This document shows, in pieces, positions 48,935 through 58,120 of a DNA stretch of 64,000 bases. Position numbers and translations under genes: made by a program. Position 1 is the stretch's first letter; the number at the start of each line of letters is the position of its first letter. The DNA is from a virus, in IMG/VR virus record IMGVR_UViG_3300035703_000041, positions 1 to 64,000 of that record. One strand, given 5' to 3'. The notes beneath the pieces are model-generated. The model worked only from the letters and a program-made list of their open reading frames with translations. It ran no database searches and was not told the origin of the DNA.

Positions 48935-50539
48935 ATGTTAATTAAAGATTTGCTACAAGGATCTACGCATGTTAATGAGGATGCTATATCAGATCTTGCC
49001 AGTAAATTAAAGAGTACTAAAGCAACAAGTTATGATAATATCGATGCAATTATGCAAAAGATAGCAAAAGACAATAATATAACAGCTAAAGAATTACACG
49101 ACATTTGGGTAAAAAAGTACGGTGAAAAACCAGATGATTGGATTAAAGATCAACTTAATGAAGCATTAACCGCTAAAGATACAGTTGAACGTTGGATTGC
49201 TGTTTTTAAAAGTAGTAAGCATCCAAAGTTTGCAGGTAAAACTCCTGAGCAGCGTGAGAAGATGGCAAGAGCTGCACAATATCGTGCAGTTCATAATAAA
49301 AAAATTAATGAAGCAAAAGTAACACTATATACTGATCCATCATACTATGGTGCTGAAGTTGCAGACAATGCTGGCGAAGGTATACCCGTACAAGAAATAC
49401 CATTAGACAATTTAGTTGGGTTTGAACCTGACGTTAAAATGCAGGACAAAAAGAGTGCAGCCAATATGTCTAAAATGGTTGACCTATTGAAAGCAGGCAA
49501 GGGCAAAGAACTACCACCAATACTAGTACGCAAGTATAAAAATGGTTATCAAGTATTAGATGGACATCATAGATTCCATGCTTACAAGAAAGCTGGAATA
49601 AAAACTATTCCAGCTAAACTTGTTCCTGATGAAGATATCAAAGTTGTTGATAAAATTGAAGAAGGTCCAGTTTGGGATAAAGTAAAGAATACTGCACTTG
49701 CTGGAACAATGGCAGGTGCGCTAGGGTATGGTGCGCTAACAGGGCAGTTACGTGACGAACCAAGGCAAGTGCCAGTTGACAAACCTCCTTTAGAAATTAC
49801 TATACCAGGTGGTCAAGCAGAACCTGAAGTTAAAAAAGAACCAGAAAAACTATCACCAAGTACCGCTACAAACGCAAACAAAGAAATGGAAAAACTCGTG
49901 CTAACTGTTGCTTATCGCTCTGGGATAAGAGGTCAAGAGTTGGCACAATTCATGGGACAAGTTGCTCATGAGACACTAGGATTTCAACGTTTAGTAGAAG
50001 TTGGTAGCGCAGAATACTTTAATAGATATGATCCAGAACATAGTCCTAAAAAAGCAAAGATACTTGGTAATGTTAATCCTGGTGACGGCATACGTTATAA
50101 AGGTCGCGGGTTTATACAAATAACTGGGCGTGACAACTATAAGCGTGCTGGGAAAGCACTAGGGATTGATTTAGAAAATAACCCAAAGTGGGCAAGCAGT
50201 CCTAAAATTGCTGCTAAGATCGCTGTATGGTATTGGAAAAGTAGAGTAAAACCAGCAGTGGATGACTATACTGATACTATTGGTGTTACTTCAAAAATTA
50301 ATCCTAGTATGAATGGTCTTGGTGATAGAGACATGAACTTTCATCATTATTTAGAAAAGCTTAATTTAAATGAAAATTTTGCTGATGGAAAGAAACCAGG
50401 ACGCAAGGGATTAGCCAAAAGAGTTGGTGTTAATTGTAAACAAAGCGTGACAAAGTTAAGAAAAATTGCTAGTAATAGTAGTGGTGAAAAACAGCGTATG
50501 GCACATTGGTGTGCAAATATGAAAGGCGGCAAAAAATGA
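48935..50539 (+). CDS. ParB-like / GH19 lysozyme virion protein
   Basis: A 534-residue protein. N-terminus MLIKDLLQ-G resembles the head-targeting start (Gln instead of Glu). Residues ~150-225 are a ParB/sulfiredoxin-like domain (LPPILVRKYKNGYQVLDGHHRFHAYKKAG: catalytic-type G-H-H-R). Residues ~325-475 match GH19 chitinase/lysozymes: VAHETLGF with a Glu near 346, and GRGFIQITGRDNYKRAG near 390. The C-terminus has a KPGRKGLAKRVG module seen in other phage virion proteins. A role as a peptidoglycan-cutting enzyme during DNA entry is inferred. Confidence 0.72.
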   Translation: MLIKDLLQGSTHVNEDAISDLASKLKSTKATSYDNIDAIMQKIAKDNNITAKELHDIWVKKYGEKPDDWIKDQLNEALTAKDTVERWIAVFKSSKHPKFAGKTPEQREKMARAAQYRAVHNKKINEAKVTLYTDPSYYGAEVADNAGEGIPVQEIPLDNLVGFEPDVKMQDKKSAANMSKMVDLLKAGKGKELPPILVRKYKNGYQVLDGHHRFHAYKKAGIKTIPAKLVPDEDIKVVDKIEEGPVWDKVKNTALAGTMAGALGYGALTGQLRDEPRQVPVDKPPLEITIPGGQAEPEVKKEPEKLSPSTATNANKEMEKLVLTVAYRSGIRGQELAQFMGQVAHETLGFQRLVEVGSAEYFNRYDPEHSPKKAKILGNVNPGDGIRYKGRGFIQITGRDNYKRAGKALGIDLENNPKWASSPKIAAKIAVWYWKSRVKPAVDDYTDTIGVTSKINPSMNGLGDRDMNFHHYLEKLNLNENFADGKKPGRKGLAKRVGVNCKQSVTKLRKIASNSSGEKQRMAHWCANMKGGKK

Positions 50540-50964
50540 GGCAGTGGATTAATTTGTTTGAAGACATTAATGATGAATGGTTCAGTAACGGCGGTTTCCA
50601 AGCATGGAAACAACCAGTCCCAGTAAAGTATACTACAGCAGCAGACTCAGGCACTATTCAAACACTTGAAGGTCCAGTAGCATATGGTGCTGGATTTAAA
50701 ATTATTACTGGACCAAAAGGTGAACAGTATCCAGTTCCTCCACAAAAGTTTGCAGAACTATATGATGATAATGAAGATGGTACTGCTACACCAAAGAAGA
50801 TTGTTAAGACCGCTAAAGTAGCAGATCACAACGGCGCTGTTAAGACAAGCTGGGGCGAGACGCTAAACTATACTGCAGGTGAGGATGTGATTGTACGACA
50901 TGGACCAGGCGATTATGGTGTAGTTAAGAAAGATATTTTCGCTAAAACTTATACAACTTCTTAA
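50536..50964 (+). CDS. PGDYG-domain virion protein
   Basis: A 142-residue protein starting ATG 50536, overlapping the previous stop. It contains two related halves: residues ~45-75 (GAGFKIITGPKGEQYPVPPQKFAELY) and the C-terminal RHGPGDYGVVKKDIFAKTY with the PGDYG motif. N-terminus MRQWINLFED is amphipathic like its neighbours, with Glu-Asp in place of Glu-Gly. A packaged or structural role is inferred; function unknown. Confidence 0.6.
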   Translation: MRQWINLFEDINDEWFSNGGFQAWKQPVPVKYTTAADSGTIQTLEGPVAYGAGFKIITGPKGEQYPVPPQKFAELYDDNEDGTATPKKIVKTAKVADHNGAVKTSWGETLNYTAGEDVIVRHGPGDYGVVKKDIFAKTYTTS

Positions 50965-52394
50965 GTTAATCTTACAAATACCTGCCCACTTACTTGATAG
51001 TAAGGATTACCAACAGCAACCCCAGCTAATGCAGCGGCTGCATCGTCAGCATAAGGACCAGGGATACCTGGCCATGCAGTTGATTGTACAGTATTATCAG
51101 GGAAAGTTAAATTACCATCAGTCTTAAAAGTCCACTCATACGCAGTAAGTTCAATGCCAAGCCCGCCGGTTGTGATTTTTACTTCACCTGAATCAGCCTC
51201 ATTGAATGTTGCTATTGCTACATTGCCCATTTCAAAAGCATTTTCGCCCCAACCTAGCTGCATGCCGCCGCCAACGCCTGAGGTTGTAAATACCAAAAGT
51301 TCAGCAGGGGCTTGTAGCATCAAGGTTCCGTTAACAGGAGCATAATTTCCAATAGGAGATATAGTTAAATTCCCTGGTAAACTAAAGGAACCATCCTCAC
51401 CAAATGTCCAACGTCTTAGTGTGCTGTCTGTTAGGTTGATGTCTATGTTGATAGCACTTTCGCTACCAATGTTGCCAGGTATGGTTAGATCACCGTCACT
51501 ACCAAATATCCAAGACTTGCTGCTTTCACTATTTGCATTGGTTAGAACAGCAAACCCATCGTCGCTGAATACTACCAGTCCAGGTTCGTCTTCACTTATC
51601 CTGCCATTGCTGCTTCCAGGAAAAATTAAATCACCACTTGAATTAAATGTCCAAGTCTTATACAATGCGCCAAATAAAACTGTTTGTGGCCCATCATCAA
51701 ATCCTGCGGTAATATCTTGATCGACATGTATTTGCCAGTTGCCAGCATCTTGTTGGATATCTGTAATCGTAGCAGTTATCGGTGTTCCCCATGCTGTGGT
51801 TACAGCACCACCTATTTGAATATTTGATCCCAATGCAGGATAGGTGTTGTCGTTGATAAACAAACGCCAAACATTGCCCGGAGGCACAAGTTCATCTACA
51901 GTGTGTACCGTGATATTCTCTATTAATGGATTTCCTATTGATATAAATGCATTAGTTGAGCTATTAATATTAACCGCGCTATTTGTGTCACTTACTTTTA
52001 CATGGTTTATTTCACCACCGAGAAATAGATCGGCTGTGCTTTGATCTATGCTCCCACCTGCTCTGATATGTATGTGACTAGGTTCACCACCAGTAGGTTC
52101 TATCACAAGATATTGATCGCTGCCGTTTCTCCTAAGTTCTTCGTCAGGAACCAGTTTAATAGTATCAAATTCATTGCCGTCACTGCTGTCTGCATCACCA
52201 CCATAGAAGGTGCCTTTGTTTAGGACCTTGCTTTTTACATGTGTTCGAATGCCGTCAAACATCAATAATTCTAATTTACCGTTGTCACCAACATAAAGAG
52301 CAAGTTCACCATAGGGACGGATTTCGTCTGTGCTAGTATTGTTAGCGCCGTCACCTTCAATTTGACTTACATTTATTCTTCTTACTCTCGTCAC
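50961..52394 (-). CDS. Tail-fibre-like protein (minus strand)
   Basis: A 477-residue Gly/Thr/Asn/Ser-rich protein with repeats such as KTWTFNSSGDLIFPG, SWIFGSDGDLTIPGN and RWTFGEDGSFSLPGN (W-x-F-x-x-x-G-x-L-x-x-P-G), typical of beta-helical fibres. It is the second gene of the minus-strand fibre operon, 15 bases after 52410. The C-terminus is likely the receptor tip. It converges with 50536 with a 4-base overlap. Confidence 0.7.
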   Translation of the reverse strand: MTRVRRINVSQIEGDGANNTSTDEIRPYGELALYVGDNGKLELLMFDGIRTHVKSKVLNKGTFYGGDADSSDGNEFDTIKLVPDEELRRNGSDQYLVIEPTGGEPSHIHIRAGGSIDQSTADLFLGGEINHVKVSDTNSAVNINSSTNAFISIGNPLIENITVHTVDELVPPGNVWRLFINDNTYPALGSNIQIGGAVTTAWGTPITATITDIQQDAGNWQIHVDQDITAGFDDGPQTVLFGALYKTWTFNSSGDLIFPGSSNGRISEDEPGLVVFSDDGFAVLTNANSESSKSWIFGSDGDLTIPGNIGSESAINIDINLTDSTLRRWTFGEDGSFSLPGNLTISPIGNYAPVNGTLMLQAPAELLVFTTSGVGGGMQLGWGENAFEMGNVAIATFNEADSGEVKITTGGLGIELTAYEWTFKTDGNLTFPDNTVQSTAWPGIPGPYADDAAAALAGVAVGNPYYQVSGQVFVRLT

Positions 52395-52409
52395 TTTGTT
52401 TGCCCCTAA

Positions 52410-55283
52410 TTAATCGTTGTTGTATTCTGAACCGTAGAATATCTTAGCAGTCCATTGTATCTTAAGTGTATTGACCTCACCATCTAATCTACGGTAGCTG
52501 ATAGTGCCTTCATTCTGCACGAACCACAAGTCATCATTTTCGCCATCTGTTGACCCGCTTGATACCTCAGTGTGAGTGATGTTCTCTTCACCATCGTCAT
52601 CTACTATGTGTATGGTTCCTATGATGGTAGCATCGCCAGTAAACGCATGATAATCAATTATTGCACCGCGGAAGTCGTCACTGCCACCTGAAAGATCATT
52701 CTTATCCCACCATACAACAGGTTCAGCACCTGTTGAAACTCTATAATAAACCGTGTCTCCCTGTGTGACGGAAACATAACGATCACCTATGTGGTATAAC
52801 TGAAGGAAGTTATTTGTGCTGCTGCCCACTACCTCAGCTGGATACCAAGTGCTGTTATCGAGACTAAATTCCAATTCATAGTCTGTTGGTCCATCGTAGA
52901 GAGTGTATAGATCTACATCCCAGTTTATGAATGTGTAATAATCGTTTCTAGTGTCAAAAGCAGTTGCCGCTACTGATGTTTGAGTTATTCTTTCAGTTAC
53001 TGATACTTGTTTGTAACCAACAGCTTCTTCAATCCTGCGTTCGTCTGTTGCTCTAAGTTTAACGCGACCCAACCCTTCTGCGGATTTTAATATAGTACCA
53101 TCAACAAATTTGATACCTTCATTTAGTTTAGTTCTATCTATCTCATAACGTAGATAACTAAAACCGCCTCCACCTCCTTGTGTCCAGCTTAACCAATATA
53201 TACCAAAATATTGATCAGTGTCAGGAATATACATAATTGCTTTACTACCAGGGACTTTGTTACCTAACCCGCCGTTACCATATGCTTCATAAAAAGGAAG
53301 ATAAGTTCTATCTTCCAAATTAGTTAAGTCATCCCACCCAGCAATGTTCCACAATGTTCCTAGAGGGCTTACATCTGAGTCCCATCCGTTTTCTCTGTAC
53401 GGGTTATAGATGCCGTTGTTGGCATCTCTAGTTATACCAATTTGTAAGGTTGAGTCATCGTTTTCTACGAAAGTATCTATCAAATTGCTATTATCAGGTT
53501 TTAGGAAATAGTTTGGATTAGTGATTTGAGTTCTTGTGTAAGCAAATGATCCACCGTTATTTTGTCCCCAATCAGTAAACTCAAACTTGTAATACTTGTC
53601 GTTTATTGTGTCGTGCATTACAAGCTCAGCTTCAAGAATATTATTACCAACTTGGTTGTTAAGTGCTGAACGGAATGTAGTATAACTTCTAGATTCTAAA
53701 TTTAATAAGTCTCCCCAACCATCGTTGTTCCATTCAGTGCCTAGAGGACTTAGATAAGTGTTATTGTCATACTCAATTTCAGCTTCTATATTATACAATG
53801 CTTGGTTACTACTGCGAGCGAGAGTTAAACCTGTATCTATCTCATCAGTTTGAGAACCATCTGCTGTTCTTGTAAATTCAAAAGGTTCACCTAAGACTGC
53901 TGCTTGCACAATAAGTGGATTGTTTGTTAGCTCTAGATAAGGTTGCGAAGTACTGCCGCCTCCTCCAGTAATAACATTGCCATCTACTAATAAATTACCT
54001 GTATTATCTATACTTAAAGCAACATTGCCCAAGTATATTGTGCTATTGCTTACATATAAATCTTTCCATGGACGATCAATAGTACCTAAACTATGTTGAG
54101 GGGTTAAGTCTGGGCCTTCTATTACACCTGGTAATAAATCTCCATCAAAATAAACATCCCCAGTTCCATCAAACAAAGTAGTGTGGAATTCATTTGTCGC
54201 TCTATCAACACGGGAAATTCTTATATCTTCAAAATTCATATTGATAGCTAATAATCCGTCTTCTGTTGCTATTTTACTACCAACAGTTGGTACTCTTAAT
54301 TCGCCATCACCTAAAAATCTCCAAGCTTTACTTGGATTATTTTGCCATTGTGTTTGAATAAATGGACCAACAGCATCAATACCAATAAAGCTATCTAAAT
54401 CATAACTTGCTAACTCAACATAACTATTGGCTGCTGCTCTTATGTCTAAGCTATGTTGTCCTGCGGGATCATTAGGATTGCCTTGTTCTCCGTACCAAAT
54501 TTCTAAACGTGGCCCGTCATTTAAATGTGTTAGATCGTTAAATCTAATAAATCCTCCATCCCCAACATTGTGATCGGGGTCTGTTGAATTGTCTTCAAAT
54601 ATAATACTTTGTGATCTAAATCTAAATTCTAAAGTATCTAAACTTGTTTCTATTAAATTGTTAGAAACGTTTAAATTACCAATAGTGATATTTGATACCA
54701 CGTTGCTAAATTCTATTCCATTTTCAGTGCTATTAACTTTAAGCAACAAACCTGCTTGGCTAGCAAAGCTATCAGGTGTTTCACCAATATTTGTAAATGT
54801 TATGTTTGGGACTCCATCTATAGTAGATGTTGCTGTTGGATTATAGTTCCAAGCATCTTCAATTGTAATTGGAGTAAATGCACCATAGTTATCATCAAGG
54901 TATAAAATTTCACCTGAACTTACGCTACTACCATCATCAGGATCAACTAAACGAGCAATTAGATGATAAAAACGATGTTGAAGATATCTTAAATCTTCTT
55001 CAGTAAATGTAATTGTAGCTACACCAGAAGCTGGTGCAGTAATAGTAGCAGTTTTAGTTACAAAATGCTCTTTAGTTTCACGATCAACAATTTGAACTTG
55101 AACATCATAATTAGTCAAGTTCACTACTTTTTGATTTACGCTAAAAACAACTAACCTAAATTGATTAGCAGTTCCTTTGTAAAGCATAATAGGCTGTTGA
55201 TAAGCCATACGCCAATTAGTACCTGTTGTATTAGTACCAGTTGCGATTACGGGGTTATAACTGAAGGCATATATAGTTTGCAT
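52410..55283 (-). CDS. Large tail-fibre-like protein (minus strand)
   Basis: A 957-residue protein. The N-terminal ~130 residues (PIMLYKGTANQFRLVVF, a beta sandwich) resemble baseplate/fibre attachment domains of BppU type; the rest is rich in Asn, Asp, Gly, Thr, with repeated W-x-D-L-x-x-L-E-x-R-(T/S)-Y motifs and a C-terminal VYYRVSTG sandwich. It is probably the trimeric fibre. Its ATG is 5 bases from a minus-strand late box, so its message is predicted leaderless. Confidence 0.72.
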   Translation of the reverse strand: MQTIYAFSYNPVIATGTNTTGTNWRMAYQQPIMLYKGTANQFRLVVFSVNQKVVNLTNYDVQVQIVDRETKEHFVTKTATITAPASGVATITFTEEDLRYLQHRFYHLIARLVDPDDGSSVSSGEILYLDDNYGAFTPITIEDAWNYNPTATSTIDGVPNITFTNIGETPDSFASQAGLLLKVNSTENGIEFSNVVSNITIGNLNVSNNLIETSLDTLEFRFRSQSIIFEDNSTDPDHNVGDGGFIRFNDLTHLNDGPRLEIWYGEQGNPNDPAGQHSLDIRAAANSYVELASYDLDSFIGIDAVGPFIQTQWQNNPSKAWRFLGDGELRVPTVGSKIATEDGLLAINMNFEDIRISRVDRATNEFHTTLFDGTGDVYFDGDLLPGVIEGPDLTPQHSLGTIDRPWKDLYVSNSTIYLGNVALSIDNTGNLLVDGNVITGGGGSTSQPYLELTNNPLIVQAAVLGEPFEFTRTADGSQTDEIDTGLTLARSSNQALYNIEAEIEYDNNTYLSPLGTEWNNDGWGDLLNLESRSYTTFRSALNNQVGNNILEAELVMHDTINDKYYKFEFTDWGQNNGGSFAYTRTQITNPNYFLKPDNSNLIDTFVENDDSTLQIGITRDANNGIYNPYRENGWDSDVSPLGTLWNIAGWDDLTNLEDRTYLPFYEAYGNGGLGNKVPGSKAIMYIPDTDQYFGIYWLSWTQGGGGGFSYLRYEIDRTKLNEGIKFVDGTILKSAEGLGRVKLRATDERRIEEAVGYKQVSVTERITQTSVAATAFDTRNDYYTFINWDVDLYTLYDGPTDYELEFSLDNSTWYPAEVVGSSTNNFLQLYHIGDRYVSVTQGDTVYYRVSTGAEPVVWWDKNDLSGGSDDFRGAIIDYHAFTGDATIIGTIHIVDDDGEENITHTEVSSGSTDGENDDLWFVQNEGTISYRRLDGEVNTLKIQWTAKIFYGSEYNND

Positions 55284-55288
55284 ATGAA

Positions 55289-55296
55289 TATTTATT
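55289..55296 (-). promoter_or_regulatory. Late promoter AATAAATA (minus)
   Basis: A late box on the minus strand with a 5-base gap to the fibre ATG at 55283. It is 11 bases from the plus-strand late box at 55307. Confidence 0.75.
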
Positions 55297-55306
55297 TGAA
55301 ACTACC

Positions 55307-55314
55307 TATAAATA
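55307..55314 (+). promoter_or_regulatory. Late promoter TATAAATA
   Basis: A perfect late box for the plus-strand virion genes at 55338-57914; TTAGGAA ribosome site follows. Confidence 0.8.
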
Positions 55315-55337
55315 CATATAGTTATTAGGAACATGCC

Positions 55338-55661
55338 ATGCGAGCAACAGACATTATAAGACAAGTTTTAAATATGATTGACAGCATAGAAACAAACATG
55401 GCACAGGGCAAAGAAGAACCTGTTGTTAGTGTTGAAATTGAAGCTGGTGCCGATGATGAATTAGCTCGTATGAAACAGATTGCAGGTCTACTAGGATCTG
55501 GGGAAACTCAATATAGCAATCAACCTCAGGAACGTATTGCAAGTATTGAAGCAGTAACAACTGATGCTGGGGGAGGCGTTAATGGTCCAAAACATCCAGC
55601 TGATATGAGAGCAGATAGCATAAGCATGTATCCAAATCATCAACATAAGCCAGGAATGTAA
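55338..55661 (+). CDS. Small virion-region protein
   Basis: A 107-residue protein: helical start MRATDIIRQVLNMID, then an acidic block (EIEAGADDELARMKQIAGLL) and a Gly/His/Pro tail ending in YPNHQHKPGM. I recognise similar proteins from marine T4-like phages near virion genes. It has a TTAGGAA site and a late promoter. Function unknown. Confidence 0.6.
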   Translation: MRATDIIRQVLNMIDSIETNMAQGKEEPVVSVEIEAGADDELARMKQIAGLLGSGETQYSNQPQERIASIEAVTTDAGGGVNGPKHPADMRADSISMYPNHQHKPGM

Positions 55662-55664
55662 AAT

Positions 55665-56084
55665 ATGGCAAATATAACAATAAGCGTACAAAGCTTTTTA
55701 AACGCGGCAGACACACTTAGTATTACTATTGCAGATACTAATACTGTAGCTCAATTGAAAACTGCTATAAGTTTGCAGGAAGCTGTTCCAACAACTCAGA
55801 TGAAGTTGTTTTTCAACAATGCATTATTGGGTAATACTAGCACTTTAGTTAGTTTAGGAATTGTAAGTGGAAGTTATATTAAAACAGCTAATACAATTGC
55901 TCGTTTATCAACAAGAGAAGATAGACAAAAAGCTAAATTGGATTTAGCAGCACTTGATCGTGCAGCATATGGTTCTCGTCCAAGCACATACGACATAAAC
56001 AAACTTCCAAATCCATATAATGGCAATAGTGTTGATCCTGATGACGGTGCTTCAACACTAACAACAGGCCGTCCCTGGAGTTAA
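55665..56084 (+). CDS. Virion-region protein with ubiquitin-like fold
   Basis: A 139-residue protein. Residues 1-73 follow the ubiquitin beta-grasp order: strand ITISVQSF, strand LSITIADTNTV, helix AQLKTAISLQEAVP, strand MKLFFNNALLG, TLVSLGIVSGSYI, parallel to ubiquitin's TIENVKAKIQDKEGIPPDQ, QRLIFAGKQL and TLHLVL. There is no di-glycine end; the C-terminal half (LSTREDRQKAKLDLAALDRAAYG...RPWS) is separate. A structural role is likely; ubiquitin-like function is not implied. Confidence 0.6.
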   Translation: MANITISVQSFLNAADTLSITIADTNTVAQLKTAISLQEAVPTTQMKLFFNNALLGNTSTLVSLGIVSGSYIKTANTIARLSTREDRQKAKLDLAALDRAAYGSRPSTYDINKLPNPYNGNSVDPDDGASTLTTGRPWS

Positions 56085-56087
56085 TAA

Positions 56088-57914
56088 ATGGCAGGCAGAG
56101 AAGGCCCTTACAGGCGAGATTACAATTCAACTGATTATATCCATCCTAATGAAGAGAATCTGTTCAATCTTCACAAGGCTATGCAATATAATAATGCTGG
56201 ACAACCTGTTATACGAACTCATGTGGATGGTATCACTTTAGAAGGCGATGTACTCGTAGATAAAGTTAGAGTTGAAGTTAATGCTGCTGGCGATACTATA
56301 ACGCCTGATACCCCTGTATCAATAAGCAAAGATGATAATCCTAACTCGAGCAGCAATCCAATCTATGTTGCAGCTAACATAACAGGTGGTAATGTTAATG
56401 CTGCTGTGACCGGCACTGTTACTGTGAGTAGCATTACTAATACTGCTAATGTTAACATATTAAACATACCAAGTGTGACAATCAATAGTGGAACAATTAC
56501 TGCTATTACAAACACTGTAAATGTTAATGTTCTTAATATTCCGAGCGTAACTGTTAACAGTGGAAACATTACATTAGCTACAGGTAGCAATGTCATTGGA
56601 CAAGTCAATCAAGCTACTGCTAGCAATCCGTGGCATGTTGATGGAAATGTAAATGCCACTATCACAGGCACGGTAACAACCACCGTTGTTGATGGTGCAG
56701 TAGATGCTTTTGGTAGGTTAAGAGTAAGTGAAGCATTTACACTGGGTGACTACAAACACACCTACGGTATTGATCCTAACTTTAGGGACACACTGTCTAA
56801 TGGTGGAACCGTGACCCACATTACCAATCAAGCCGCTGCAAGATTGGCAACTACTAATAACTCTAGTAGCCGTGTCATTCATCAGACAAAAATGTATCAC
56901 AACTACATGCCTGGTAAAAGCCAACTGGTTAAAAGCACCATAAACTTTTACAGTGCCACAGCAAATGTAACCAAACGCACGGGATACTATGATGATCTGA
57001 ATGGCATTTACTTTGAGCAGATTGGCACCGGAGAGTTGGCATTTGTGATCAGGACAGATACCAGTGGCACTGCCAGTGATGCTCGCAGAGCAATTCAATC
57101 CAGCTGGAACAAAGATAAGTGTGATGGCACAGGACCGAGTGGATTTAACTTAGACATTACAAAAACACAAATTTTCTTTACTGATTTTCAATGGTTGGGT
57201 GTAGGTCGAGTTCGCTGTGGATTCGTTCATGATGGACTAACGATTATAGCGCACGAGTTTTATAACAGCAATAACTTAGCCACAGTGTATATGAGCAATC
57301 CTAACTTACCTATTCGTTGTGAAATCTTAAACACAGGTGCTACTGCTGGTGGATACTTTGATCAAATCTGCTCCACTGTAATTTCTGAGGGTGGGTATAT
57401 AGAAAGTGGTATCGACTTTAGCGTCGACAGTGGTCAAACATCGCAGAGCGTTACTGTTGCTAATGGAATGTATCCTATTGTTGCTATCAGATTGAAGAAT
57501 ACATTTAGAGGATATCCCAACAGAGTTGTGGTGCGTTCAGGTAATATTAACGTGTATGCTGAAGAATTTCCAGCATACTGGGCATTGTTCAAACTGTCAG
57601 GTTTATCTGCTATCACATTGTCTGATGCCACTTGGACTTCTGCTAATGCTGATTCGGCAGTGGAGTATAGTTTAAATGCTACAGCATTTACTGGTGGCGA
57701 CAGATTAGATGGTGGAATTGTAGGAACAACAAGTCCTGGCGGTTCAGCGAAAGGTACAGGCACTGCACCTGTGAATCAACCAAGCAACGCTAAGAAAAAC
57801 TTTATCGCACAGAATCAAGACAGTACTGATAGTGAGATTTACCTAGTCTGTGCAAAAGCAATAGGTGGAACCAGCAAGCTATGGGTTGACTTTCAGTGGC
57901 GTGAGATTTATTAA
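56088..57914 (+). CDS. Virion fibre / receptor-binding-like protein
   Basis: A 608-residue protein. The start MAGREGPYRRDYNSTDYIHP is an adapter-like segment; residues ~110-190 contain repeats of ITNTVNVNVLNIPSV-type with NSG turns (two clear copies), a beta-helical pattern; residues ~210-608 form a large beta-rich domain (GVGRVRCGFVHDGL, WALFKLSGLSAITL) like tail-spike or receptor-binding heads. It is the last of the late plus-strand cluster. Confidence 0.68.
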   Translation: MAGREGPYRRDYNSTDYIHPNEENLFNLHKAMQYNNAGQPVIRTHVDGITLEGDVLVDKVRVEVNAAGDTITPDTPVSISKDDNPNSSSNPIYVAANITGGNVNAAVTGTVTVSSITNTANVNILNIPSVTINSGTITAITNTVNVNVLNIPSVTVNSGNITLATGSNVIGQVNQATASNPWHVDGNVNATITGTVTTTVVDGAVDAFGRLRVSEAFTLGDYKHTYGIDPNFRDTLSNGGTVTHITNQAAARLATTNNSSSRVIHQTKMYHNYMPGKSQLVKSTINFYSATANVTKRTGYYDDLNGIYFEQIGTGELAFVIRTDTSGTASDARRAIQSSWNKDKCDGTGPSGFNLDITKTQIFFTDFQWLGVGRVRCGFVHDGLTIIAHEFYNSNNLATVYMSNPNLPIRCEILNTGATAGGYFDQICSTVISEGGYIESGIDFSVDSGQTSQSVTVANGMYPIVAIRLKNTFRGYPNRVVVRSGNINVYAEEFPAYWALFKLSGLSAITLSDATWTSANADSAVEYSLNATAFTGGDRLDGGIVGTTSPGGSAKGTGTAPVNQPSNAKKNFIAQNQDSTDSEIYLVCAKAIGGTSKLWVDFQWREIY

Positions 57915-57958
57915 AGTACATGCAAATTATCATAAATTACTAAAAAGGAGAAATCAAA

Positions 57959-58120
57959 ATGTCTAAAGCAAAAATTGGCGGTCAAGGCGCTGCAAAAAAC
58001 ATGCTTGGCCGCGCAGGAAGTGGTAAAAAGACTAGCATCGGCGCTAGTAACAATAGCCGACCAAAAAGTCGCAGCGCAAAACTAAGTACAAAAGCTTATC
58101 GCGGGCAAGGTCGTCCGTAA
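57959..58120 (+). CDS. Small basic protein (53 residues)
   Basis: A strongly basic protein (MSKAKIGGQGAAKNMLGR, then GKKTSIGASNNSRPKSRS) with a good AAAAGGAG site. It has Gly, Ser, Arg and Lys in place of any hydrophobic core, so it is probably disordered and may bind DNA or RNA, for example in the capsid. Unknown function. Confidence 0.6.
   Translation: MSKAKIGGQGAAKNMLGRAGSGKKTSIGASNNSRPKSRSAKLSTKAYRGQGRP

Noticed and set aside
56434-56570. Repeats in the virion fibre gene as a CRISPR or regulatory repeat
   Set aside because: They are in frame and encode the NVN-x-LNIPSV beta-helical unit, so they are protein repeats within 56088-57914.
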